From contig JAEUJR010000849.1 in NCBI GenBank assembly GCA_016793585.1, positions 1-50,736 on the forward strand: a DNA stretch of 50,736 bases, in the 5' to 3' direction. The notes below the pieces were generated by a model. The model was given only the letters and a program-made list of their open reading frames with translations, was not told where the DNA came from and searched no databases. The stretch comes from Archangium sp. GTDB taxonomy: Bacteria > Myxococcota > Myxococcia > Myxococcales > Myxococcaceae. Position numbers and translations under genes: made by a program. Position 1 is the stretch's first letter. Every line of letters begins with the position of its first letter. Of this stretch, positions 35,491 through 43,266 are shown piece after piece.

Positions 35491-36306
35491 ATGCGTCGCC
35501 TCTTCGTGACTTCGATCGTTTCCATCTCCGTCTTCGGCGGGTGCTTCTTCCCGGCCGATCGTGGCCAGCTGCTCGAAGGCCGCGTCGACAAGCTCTCTGA
35601 CGAGAACAAGAAGCTCAAAGCCGCCCTGGCCGAGACGCAGGGCAAGCTCGACGACACCACGGCGCAGCTCAAAACGGCGCTCGAGCAGCTCGACCAGGCC
35701 TCACGCACGACCGGCGCCAACATCGGCGTGAAGGTCGACAGCGCGATTCAAGACGTCGCCACGCTGCGCGGCCAGATGGAGAGCTACCAGTTCAAGATCA
35801 CCGAGCTCGAGTCGCGGCTGTCGGCCTCCGAGAAGAGCGCCGCCTCGAGTCCCACGCCTTCGAAGGCCGAGGAGCCCAAGAAAGAAGAGCTCAAGCGCCC
35901 CGACGACCCGAAGGAGTTCCTCAAGCTGGCCGACGAGAAGGCGAAGGCCGGCGAGAACGATCTCGCGAAGAAGCTCTACGCCGAGTTCTTCAAGAAGTGG
36001 CCGCGTGACGAGCTCGCAGGCGATGCGCACTTCGGCCTCGGTGAAGTCCACTTCCTCGAGTCGAAGTGCCGCGAGGCGCTCTACGAGTACGGCAAGGTGA
36101 TTCAAGACTTCTCGAAGTCGAAGTCGGCGCCGATGGCGTACCTGCGCTCGGCCGACTGCTTCAAAGAGCTGAAGATGATGGACGAGGCGAAGCTCGCCCT
36201 GAACGAGCTCATCAAGCAATACGCGAAGACCGAGCAGGCGAAGCTGGCGAAGACGCGCCTGGCCGAGCTCGAGAAGAAGCCCGCTCCCAAGGGAGGCAAG
36301 AAGTGA
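35491..36306 (+). CDS. CpoB/YbgF-like outer-membrane lipoprotein with coiled coil and TPRs
   Basis: The product is 271 residues. The lipoprotein signal (RRLFVTSIVSISVFGGC, lipobox FGGC) is followed by a coiled coil of about 100 residues (LLEGRVDKLSDENKKLKAAL onward), a Lys/Glu/Pro linker, and three TPR-like repeats (FLKLADEKAKAGENDLAKKLY, HFGLGEVHFLESKCREALYEY, AYLRSADCFKELKMMDEAKLAL). This is the layout of YbgF/CpoB, which links the Tol-Pal machine to peptidoglycan synthesis. No tol genes are adjacent. Its TGA overlaps the GTG start of the next gene (GTGA), so the two are coupled. The 222 bases upstream contain no other gene. Confidence 0.8.
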   Translation: MRRLFVTSIVSISVFGGCFFPADRGQLLEGRVDKLSDENKKLKAALAETQGKLDDTTAQLKTALEQLDQASRTTGANIGVKVDSAIQDVATLRGQMESYQFKITELESRLSASEKSAASSPTPSKAEEPKKEELKRPDDPKEFLKLADEKAKAGENDLAKKLYAEFFKKWPRDELAGDAHFGLGEVHFLESKCREALYEYGKVIQDFSKSKSAPMAYLRSADCFKELKMMDEAKLALNELIKQYAKTEQAKLAKTRLAELEKKPAPKGGKK

Positions 36307-37376
36307 GAGCGCTCACCCTGTCGGTGTTGCTCGCGGTGCCCGTGCTGGCCGCGACGCCAAAGCAGCTCACCATCGCGTACACCGGAGACGTGGGCGGCGA
36401 AGTCGCGCCCTGTGGGTGACGCGCGAACCCAACTGGCGGTCTGGCCAGACGAAAGACCGTGCTGAACACGCTGACGGGCAAGCCGCTCGTCATCGACTCT
36501 GGAAACGCGCTGTTCCGGAGCCTGGGTGGTGCGTCCGAAGAGGACAAGAAACGCGCCTCGTTCGTGCTCTCGACCATGGGCGCGCTGGGGACCAACGTGC
36601 TCGGCGTCGGCCATCGCGATCTCTCGGCGGGCCCCGAGTTCCTGATCGCAGAAGCGAAGAAGGCGAACGTACAGCTCGTGGCGACGAACCTCGAACTCGA
36701 GGGCAAGCCTGCGTTTCCGAAGTCGGTCGTCGTCGAGAAGAACGGCGTGAAGGTGGCGGTGCTGTCGGTCACGGGTCTGGGGCCGGTGCCGGGCGTCTTG
36801 GGGTTGATGGGCACCGCGCAGCTGCCGGCGCTTCAGGCCGAGCTCAAGAAGCTGCCGGCGCGAGATCTCACGGTGGTGCTCTGCACCTCGGGCTACGAAG
36901 AGGCGATGGCGCTGGCGGGGGCGCTCGACACGTCGGTCGACTTCGTCATTCAGTCAGGTGAGTTCCGCGGAACGGTGCCGCCACAGAAGGTGAAAGACAC
37001 GTTCCTGCTCGCCTCGGGGCAGCGTGGGCAGGCCGTGGCGAAGCTCGAGCTCTCGTTCGGCAAGACGAAGGGCGCGTTCGCCGATCTGAACGAGGCCGCG
37101 CGCGATCAGGAGCTGCTCACCAATCTCGAGAACCAGCTCAAGTCGGTCGACGAGCGGCTCAAGCTCGCGAAGGACCCCGAGGGCAAGAAGGCGCTCGAAG
37201 GGCTGCGCAAGGACATGAAGGGTCGGCGTGACGAGCAGGCCAGACGCCTCACCAGGGCGGTCGGGGGCCGCACCCTGAAGCTCGACTGGTTGATGCTCGG
37301 CCAGGACGTGAAGGACGACGAGTCGCTCAAGGCCGAGGTCTTGAAGATCGAGCCGACCTACTCGGGCCTGCACTGA
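36303..37376 (+). CDS. UshA-like metallophosphoesterase homologue, candidate selenoprotein (TGA at codon 39)
   Basis: Read through one TGA (36417-36419), the frame gives 357 residues. It has a signal peptide (RALTLSVLLAVPVLAA), the 5'-nucleotidase-type start LTIAYTGDVGGEVAPCG, the TGA, then RANPTGGLARRKTVL. Relatives have PCGC..NP.GGLARR at this point, so the TGA stands exactly where a conserved Cys belongs. The frame stays intact for 318 more codons, with family-like VIDSGNALF, VGHRDLSAG and VATNLELEG. A SECIS-like hairpin follows the TGA (36433-36448). Its GTG start overlaps the upstream stop. Classical UshA metal ligands are only partly kept, so phosphoesterase activity is doubtful. Without recoding, the product would be a 38-residue peptide plus a restart near 36459, which would lack a signal peptide. 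Confidence 0.8.
36420..36448 (+). promoter_or_regulatory. Candidate bacterial SECIS hairpin after the in-frame TGA
   Basis: The stem CTGGC (36433-36437) pairs with GCCAG (36444-36448) around the six-base loop GGTCTG. The GGU lies 19-21 bases after the UGA. In E. coli fdhF, as I recall its sequence, the SelB-binding GGU of the apical loop (in GCAGGUCUGC) is also at 19-21. A competing 5-bp pairing (GGTCT 36438-36442 with AGACC 36454-36458) exists. The function is inferred. Confidence 0.65.
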
Positions 37377-37379
37377 GAT

Positions 37380-37850
37380 TCAGAGCGTCTTGAAGTCGAG
37401 CGCCTTCGCGCCGAGCTTCTCGGGCAGCGTCACCGGCTTCGTCGCTCCGGCAAAGCCGCGCGGGCCGCCTTCGTCGCCACGAAAATCGGCGAGCTGCCAC
37501 GCACCACCCAACAGCGCGAGCGACCAGCCTGCGTCCTTCGGCAGGTTCTTCACCAGCTCGCGCGGGGGCACCAGGCAGTCGACGCCGCCGGCGCCGAGCA
37601 CCTTCGCCAGCTCGAGCTCGGGGTAGGGGCCGACGATGGCCACCTCTTGCGTGAAGGCGAGCACGATCGCGCACGGCCAGTCGCGGTGCCCCGACGGCTC
37701 GATGCGCAGCCACACTGTCCATTTCGAGTCGGCCGGCGCTGCATCACCGACGTGCACGCGCGCCGAGGGGTAGCGCTCCTTGAGCCAGGCGAGCACGGTG
37801 TCGGTCGAGACGTCCTTCGAGGTCAGCACCTGCAGCTCGGGAAGCAGCAT
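37380..37850 (-). CDS. Hypothetical protein
   Basis: The product is 156 residues with no signal peptide or membrane span, and I do not recognise a family. The N-terminus MLLPELQVLTSKDVSTDTVLAWLKERYP suggests a small helical start. The middle has SKWTVWLRIEPSGHRDWPCAIVLAFTQEVAIVGPYPELELAKVLGA, which resembles a soluble alpha/beta domain, and LLGGAWQLADFRGDE lies near the end. The ATG at 37850 starts within a compact reading frame; extension to 37928 would overlap the divergent TIGR02996 start. It converges with the UshA-like gene 3 bases from its stop. Confidence 0.65.
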   Translation of the reverse strand: MLLPELQVLTSKDVSTDTVLAWLKERYPSARVHVGDAAPADSKWTVWLRIEPSGHRDWPCAIVLAFTQEVAIVGPYPELELAKVLGAGGVDCLVPPRELVKNLPKDAGWSLALLGGAWQLADFRGDEGGPRGFAGATKPVTLPEKLGAKALDFKTL

Positions 37851-37926
37851 GGCGCGTTTGTCTCGCACCCATCGGGCAGGCGCAACCACTGGCGGCGGGC
37901 CGGTGCGGGTCGTACACACCCAACTC

Positions 37927-38913
37927 ATGCAGGCGGGCGACTTCTTTCGTGCGGTCTACGAGCGCCCCGACGACGACGGCGCCCGGCAGGTGCTCGCCGA
38001 CGTGTTGATCGAAGCCGGCGACCCGCGGGGGGAGTTCATCGCGCTGCAGATGCAGCTCAAACGGTCGCGCAAGGCCGAGCTGAAGCTCGAACGGTTGCTC
38101 GAGCGGCATCGCCGCGACTTCCTCGGGCCCCTCGCCGACGTGATCTCGAGCCGCGGTCAGGTCTGGGAGAAGGGCTTCCTCGTCGCCGCGCGTCTGACGC
38201 TCGACGGGCGCCTGGTGAACGAACCGTCGCTGGCGACCTTGCGCTCGATCGAGCTGCTCAACCGCGATGGTGAGGTGCCGACCGAGCTGCTGGGGGCCCA
38301 CGTTCGTTCGTTGCGCGAGCTCTCGGGCCTGCCGCGCCAGGCGATGCTGCCGATCTTCGGCGCCGATCGCGCGTTGCCGTTCACCTCGGTGTCGGTCGAT
38401 GGGCCCGGCAACGCCGAGGCGTGGAGTCCGGCCGAGCTCGACGCCTTGCGCATCGCCCGGGCGCTGCCCGATCTGCGCTCGCTCTCGGTCGCCATCTGGC
38501 GCTTCGGCGTCGACGAGCTCGAGTGGGTGTGGACGGCGCCCGTCTTCGGCCGCCTGCGCACGATGGAGCTGGGGCTTCATCGCGTCGCCGTGAACCTCGG
38601 GCAGCTGCGCGATCGGCTCCTCACCCTCGACGATGGCCCCGACGCGCTGGTGCTCAAGGGCAGGCAGCTCGAGGTGAAGCTCAAGCCCGCAGAGCAGTGG
38701 CGGCAGATGCACCTCTTCGTTCGAACGCCGCTCGTCGACCCTGTCATTCACGACGCCGAGTTGATGCTGCAGTCGTTGCCGTCGAACGGGCTGCTGCGGC
38801 TGGACGTCACCTGCGACTACCCCGTGACGAACGATGCGCTCGCGCGGCTCAAGGCGATCGTGAAGCGGTTTCCACGGCTGGCCCCGGTGACGTGGCCCGT
38901 GGGAACGAAGTGA
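37927..38913 (+). CDS. TIGR02996-domain (repeat-companion) protein, copy 3
   Basis: The product is 328 residues. The N-terminal TIGR02996 pattern is FFRAVYERPDDDGARQVLADVLIEAGDPRGEFIALQMQLK, followed by the basic helix found next in the other copies (LERLLERHRRDFLGPLADVI, compare ALVRRFGRQWLGPLAPAV in copy 1). The C-terminal part has irregular Leu-rich strands (LRSLSVAIWRFGVDELEWV, LRTMELGLHRV). ATG 37927 is chosen because the domain begins four residues later. The 3' end overlaps the convergent lipoprotein gene by 65 bases. Confidence 0.8.
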   Translation: MQAGDFFRAVYERPDDDGARQVLADVLIEAGDPRGEFIALQMQLKRSRKAELKLERLLERHRRDFLGPLADVISSRGQVWEKGFLVAARLTLDGRLVNEPSLATLRSIELLNRDGEVPTELLGAHVRSLRELSGLPRQAMLPIFGADRALPFTSVSVDGPGNAEAWSPAELDALRIARALPDLRSLSVAIWRFGVDELEWVWTAPVFGRLRTMELGLHRVAVNLGQLRDRLLTLDDGPDALVLKGRQLEVKLKPAEQWRQMHLFVRTPLVDPVIHDAELMLQSLPSNGLLRLDVTCDYPVTNDALARLKAIVKRFPRLAPVTWPVGTK

Positions 38914-39463
38914 CGGTTCGTGCGGTGTCGTCGACGAGATCGAGCACCTGACAGTTCGCGACGCCGACGCAGATCGTCACCGAACGGTCGTCGAAGCTGA
39001 ACTCGAACCCTTCACCGCTCGCTGGCTCGATGACGCGGTTGCGCGGGAGATCGACGATCGAGAGGCCCGTCGGCTGGTCGGTGTCGTGACCGGCAGAGAC
39101 CCGGAGCCCGTCGAAGAAGAGCACCGCTTGCCTCGCGCCTGACACGGGCTTGTCGCGCAGGAGCGTCTCGAGACACGTGGGAAGCGGGCGACAGTGGGGG
39201 AGCGCACTCGTGTCGACGTCGCCGCGTTCGATTGGCACGACCCGGTCGTCCTGCGTCTCGATGCGCTCCACGACGACGACCCCCGGCTCCGTTGCCCTCG
39301 CCGCCACTTCGGGCTGCTCGACTTCGTCGATGAACCGCCCGTCGAAGGTGGCGTGCTCACAGTCGATGCCGTCGAGGTCCTCTCCGATGTCCTCCTCTTC
39401 GAGCATCGGGTCACAGCCGACGGCCACGAGCAGCAGCAAGAGCCAGCGCATGACCGTTGGCAT
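38849..39463 (-). CDS. Hypothetical lipoprotein
   Basis: The product is 204 residues. The signal MPTVMRWLLLLLVAVGC carries lipobox AVGC; an alternative ATG at 39451 still keeps it. The mature part is acidic (CDPMLEEEDIGEDLDGIDCE), with several further Cys (HCRPLPTCLETLL, ICVGVANCQVLDL) suggesting disulfides, and a segment GARQAVLFFDGLRVSAG. No family is recognised. Its last 65 bases overlap the 3' end of the TIGR02996 gene on the other strand. Confidence 0.6.
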   Translation of the reverse strand: MPTVMRWLLLLLVAVGCDPMLEEEDIGEDLDGIDCEHATFDGRFIDEVEQPEVAARATEPGVVVVERIETQDDRVVPIERGDVDTSALPHCRPLPTCLETLLRDKPVSGARQAVLFFDGLRVSAGHDTDQPTGLSIVDLPRNRVIEPASGEGFEFSFDDRSVTICVGVANCQVLDLVDDTARTVTSFPRATSPGPAVETASRSP

Positions 39464-39674
39464 TGCGACGCACGTGCCGGTCACCGCCGCGGGCGCACGC
39501 CCGCCAGCCGGTCATGCGATCGCATGGGTCTCATGGGCGTTTCAGACGTTCGAGCGACTGCGCCGCCCGCGGCAGAACTCGAACCGAAAGGCGCCGGGGG
39601 CCGGTGGGCTCGAGATCGCGTGTTGCCCACGCGCCTGTTCCCACCGGCTCGACTTCGAGCAACGGGTCGGCTGA

Positions 39675-41819
39675 TCAGGGCTGGCCGGCGCCGGTCGCGG
39701 CGGGCTTGCCCTTGAGCTCATCGACGATGCGCTGGGCGCCGTAGATCTTCTCGAGCGCCTCGAGAATGGCCGCCGAGTGCACCGCCACCGCGCGGTTCTG
39801 CGTCTCGTCGAAGCCATAGTCACCGCCCAGCGACTGAATGTTGCCGTCGAAGATCAGGCCGACGACCTCCCGGTCCTTGTTCACCATGGGCGAGCCAGAG
39901 TTGCCGCCGATGATGTCGTTGGTGGTGGCCATGTTGAATGGCGTGTCGAGCGCGAGCTTCGACTTCGCCGCGAGCCACGTCTTGGGCAGCGCGAACGGGT
40001 CGGCGCCGGTGTGACGCTCGAACGCTCCGGCCATCGTGGTGAGCGGCTTCACCTGGCGCCCGTCCTCCTGGTAGCCCTTCACCGAGCCGTACGAGAGGCG
40101 CAGCGTGAAGGTGGCGTCGGGGTAGATGCTCTGGCCGTAGACGGCGAAGCGGGCCTTCGCGAGCAGCTCCTGCTGCTTCTTGAGCGGGCCTTCGACCTCG
40201 TTCTCGAACTTCGTGCGAATGGCGCGCGCCTCGGCGTCGAAGCTGCGGGCGAACTCGATCATCGGGTCTTTCGAGGCGTCGATGACGGCCTTGCCGCCGT
40301 TGAAGAGCGCGGAGCGGCTGAAGGTGTCGGGCGTGGCAGGCAGCGGCTTGCCCGTCTTCGGGTCTTTGCCGGGCTCAGGGGCGGCGAGCTGGTCGAGCTT
40401 CGTTCCGTCGACGAGCGCCTTCGCGACCTCGGCGGGCGACTTCTGGCCCAGCATCTTCTTCACCATCGGGTGATCGGGCGAGAGGTCTTCACGAATCTTC
40501 GTGAGCGACCAGGTGAGCTTCGCGATCTCGAGCTCTTTGTAGACCGGCGCGTTCGACAGCATCTGCGCCTTGAGCTGCGGCAGGCGGGAGTCGGTGAACT
40601 CCTTGAGGCGCTCGCCGTTGGGCTTGCCCGACTCCTCGGCGTAACGAACGAGCGTGCGCGCCTTGCCGAACAGGTCGGAGTAGGGGCCACCTTCGAGCGC
40701 GCCATATTCCTTGCGCATGGCGTTCGCCTTCTTCGTGACGGCGGCGATCTCGTCCCACACCGCGCCGAACTCCTTCTTGAGCTTCGGGTTCGCGTTCACC
40801 TTCTTGCGGAAGTCGTCTTCGTTGGCCTTCAGCTTGCCGTAGAAGCCCGAGTCGGCGAGCGCGCCATGCCGGCCCTTGAGCGCCTTGAACGCGTTCTCGA
40901 CGCCGAAGAGCGTGTCGTTGGAGTGCCGCTTCTGCTCGGGCCCGCGGTTCTGGTACTCGGTGATGAGGCCACGAATCTCGCTCAGGCGGAACAGGCGCTG
41001 GGGCAGGCGATAGTCGCGATCGTCTTCGAGCTGCGAGACCGTGAGGCCGCGCGAGGTGCCGCCGGGGTTGCCCGAGACGAAGGTGAGGTCGCCCTCCTTC
41101 GCGCCGGCCGCAGACCACTTGAAGTACGTGTCGTTCTTCAGCGGCTTGCCGTCGGTGCCGTAGATGCGCACGAACGTCATGTCGAGGTCGTACCGGGGGA
41201 ACATGAAGTTGTCGGGGTCGCCGCCGAAGAACGCGATCTGATCTTCGGGCGCCATCACCAGGCGCACGTCCTGAAAGCGGCGGTACTTGTAGAGGTCGTA
41301 CTTGCCGCCCCGGTAGAGCGTCACCACGTCGCAGCGGAACTCGTCGCTCGTCGCGCACTCCTTCTCGATCTTCGCGATCTCGGCCTTCTGCGCGTCGGCG
41401 AACTTGTCGCCCGCCACGTTCTTCGTCGCGTCCTGCACGCGCCGGGTCACGTCGGTGATCTCGACGAGCTGGTTCATCTCCATCGCCGGGCACTTGGGCT
41501 CGTCGGCCAGCGTCTTCGCGAAGAAGCCATCACGGTTGAAGTCCTTCTTCTGCAGGCCCGAGAGGTTCTCGATGCAGGTGCGCGCGCAGTGGTGGTTGGT
41601 CATCACCAGGCCGTCGGCCGAGACGAGCGACGCCGAGCAGCCACCCGCGATGCGCACCGAGGCGAGGCGAACCTGATCGAGCCACTCCTTGGTGGGCTCG
41701 AAGCCGTACTTCTTCTTCACCTCGGCCGAGGGGAAGTTGTTGAACGTCCACATGCCTTCGTCGGCGAGGGCGGGCGTTGCGAGCACGAGGCTCGACAGCG
41801 CGACGGTGCGCAGCTTCAT
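39675..41819 (-). CDS. S46-family dipeptidyl-peptidase (DPP7/DPP11 type)
   Basis: The product is 714 residues. The signal peptide (KLRTVALSSLVLATPALA) is followed by ADEGMWTFNNFP, the typical mature start. The chymotrypsin-like catalytic parts are the His in VMTNHHCA (residues 76-77), an Asp probably in PRYDLDMTFVRIY, and Ser641 in IIGGNSGSP. The family hallmark FFGGDPDNFMFPRY is present, and a long helical domain is inserted between. These periplasmic enzymes release dipeptides from the N-termini of oligopeptides. Whether it prefers hydrophobic or acidic residues depends on a specificity residue near the C-terminus that I cannot place with certainty. ATG 41819 is preceded by AGGAG at proper spacing. 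Confidence 0.95.
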   Translation of the reverse strand: MKLRTVALSSLVLATPALADEGMWTFNNFPSAEVKKKYGFEPTKEWLDQVRLASVRIAGGCSASLVSADGLVMTNHHCARTCIENLSGLQKKDFNRDGFFAKTLADEPKCPAMEMNQLVEITDVTRRVQDATKNVAGDKFADAQKAEIAKIEKECATSDEFRCDVVTLYRGGKYDLYKYRRFQDVRLVMAPEDQIAFFGGDPDNFMFPRYDLDMTFVRIYGTDGKPLKNDTYFKWSAAGAKEGDLTFVSGNPGGTSRGLTVSQLEDDRDYRLPQRLFRLSEIRGLITEYQNRGPEQKRHSNDTLFGVENAFKALKGRHGALADSGFYGKLKANEDDFRKKVNANPKLKKEFGAVWDEIAAVTKKANAMRKEYGALEGGPYSDLFGKARTLVRYAEESGKPNGERLKEFTDSRLPQLKAQMLSNAPVYKELEIAKLTWSLTKIREDLSPDHPMVKKMLGQKSPAEVAKALVDGTKLDQLAAPEPGKDPKTGKPLPATPDTFSRSALFNGGKAVIDASKDPMIEFARSFDAEARAIRTKFENEVEGPLKKQQELLAKARFAVYGQSIYPDATFTLRLSYGSVKGYQEDGRQVKPLTTMAGAFERHTGADPFALPKTWLAAKSKLALDTPFNMATTNDIIGGNSGSPMVNKDREVVGLIFDGNIQSLGGDYGFDETQNRAVAVHSAAILEALEKIYGAQRIVDELKGKPAATGAGQP

Positions 41820-41953
41820 GGGCAGGCTCCTGACGGCGGGGAGTGACAACGGGGAGTGACGCGAGCGCGGAAATGCCCTCGCACGCGCGGCGGGTCAAGG
41901 GCCCGTGCGGCGCTCCTCATCGCTGCCAGTTCGCTGGCAGTGCCAGAAAGCCG

Positions 41954-43153
41954 TCAGAAGAACGTCATGAAGCTGTTCACCAGCCCCGCGAGAATGAACG
42001 AGAGCACCACGCCCGTGCCGATGATCACGGTCTTCGGGTAGGCGTCGGCCCGGTGAATCGCCTCCTGCAGCATGCGCTTGGCGAAGGTGCGCTCGCACTG
42101 CACGTTCACGCGCCCGTCGACGATCTGCTGCATCGCCGCGATCATCTCGGGCACGTCCTGGAACCGTTTGGCCGGGTCTTTCTCGAAGCCCTTGAGCAGA
42201 AACCAGCCGAGCTCGGCCGGAACACTCGGCTGGTGCGGGCTCTGTTTGATGTCGAACATCTTGGGCGTCACTTGCTGCACCGCCGCGAGAATCTCGGGCA
42301 TCTGCTCGAGCGCGCCGAGGTAGTGCTCGAGGTAGAGGAACTCGTGGAAGACGACCGCGAGCGAGTAGATGTCGCTGCGAACGTCGAGCTTGTCCTGGTC
42401 GCCGCGCGCCTGTTCGGGGCACATGTACAGCGGCGTTCCCATCACCGCGCCGGCCTGCGTCTGCAGCAGCGTGCCTTCACGAACGCTGTTGGTGATCGGC
42501 ACCACCTCGCTCTTCGTGGCGAGGTTGCGGGCCAGGCCCCAGTCCATCACCGTCACTTCACCGTACGGCCCCACCATGATGTTCGCGGGCTTCAGGTCGC
42601 GGTGAATGATGCCCTGCTGGTGCGCGTAGGCCATGGCGTTGAGCACGCCGAGGAAGATCTGCACGCGCACGTGAAAGGGGAAGCGCTCGTGCATCGCCCG
42701 GTCGCCGGCCTTTAGCTTCTCGATGATCGACTCGAGGCTGTCGCCGCGCAGGTGCTTCATGACGAAGTAGTACCGGCCGCCTTCGTCGACGCCGACGTCA
42801 TGCACCGGCACGATGTTCGGGTGCTCGAGTGAGCCGACGATTCGAATCTCGTCGACGAAACGCATCAGCAGGCCCAGGTCCTGCTGCTCGGTGAGACGCT
42901 TGATGGCCACCGTGCGCTCGATGTCGTGGTCCTTCGCGAGCACGACCTCGCCCATGCCACCGCGGCCGAGCGTGCCGAGCTCTTCGAATCGCACGCGGCT
43001 GGTCGGCGTCGCCGTCGGCACCGGGCCGTTCCACTGCAGGCGTGGCAGCACCGTCGAGCGCCTGGCTTCTCCGGGCATCGTCACGGCCTGCGATCGTTTC
43101 GCAGGGTTCACGACGGTGTCGGTGGGCCCGACGAGGTTGATGGTGTCGCTCAT
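41954..43153 (-). CDS. Tail-anchored Ser/Thr protein kinase (Hanks type)
   Basis: The product is 399 residues. After a 55-residue Thr/Pro-rich leader comes a kinase domain with Gly loop GRGGMGEVVLAKD, VAIK lysine, catalytic loop HRDLKPANIM, DWG in place of DFG (VMDWGLA), and GTPLYMCPEQAR. After the kinase come about 40 residues, then a hydrophobic span (TVIIGTGVVLSFILAGLVNSFMTFF) that ends the protein, so it should sit in the inner membrane by its tail with nothing outside. It therefore lacks a periplasmic sensor domain and must receive its signal from the cytoplasm or the membrane. It is divergent from dprA with a 113-base gap. A longer frame to 43426 overlaps dprA and is not preferred. Confidence 0.92.
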   Translation of the reverse strand: MSDTINLVGPTDTVVNPAKRSQAVTMPGEARRSTVLPRLQWNGPVPTATPTSRVRFEELGTLGRGGMGEVVLAKDHDIERTVAIKRLTEQQDLGLLMRFVDEIRIVGSLEHPNIVPVHDVGVDEGGRYYFVMKHLRGDSLESIIEKLKAGDRAMHERFPFHVRVQIFLGVLNAMAYAHQQGIIHRDLKPANIMVGPYGEVTVMDWGLARNLATKSEVVPITNSVREGTLLQTQAGAVMGTPLYMCPEQARGDQDKLDVRSDIYSLAVVFHEFLYLEHYLGALEQMPEILAAVQQVTPKMFDIKQSPHQPSVPAELGWFLLKGFEKDPAKRFQDVPEMIAAMQQIVDGRVNVQCERTFAKRMLQEAIHRADAYPKTVIIGTGVVLSFILAGLVNSFMTFF

Positions 43154-43266
43154 GGCACGCCCCGAAAAGTGTCCGACGACGGAAGACGTCTGCGGCGGCG
43201 ACGGTAACACCGCCAACACGAGCTGGCCGCGCTTACATGTCAGACCGGTCAGGTATCTGTTCTCGA

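Noticed and set aside
36303..36419. TGA at 36417 as an ordinary nonsense mutation
   Set aside because: The remaining 318 codons show no further damage, the TGA sits at a conserved Cys, and a suitable hairpin follows. It cannot be fully excluded without the host genome.
36459..37376. UshA-like gene starting only after the TGA at a GTG restart
   Set aside because: It would lack the signal peptide and the first strand of the domain, both present in frame upstream of the TGA, and no ribosome binding site precedes 36459.
39777..41846. 689-codon plus-strand frame
   Set aside because: It is antisense to the S46 peptidase, which has a signal peptide, catalytic motifs and a ribosome binding site.
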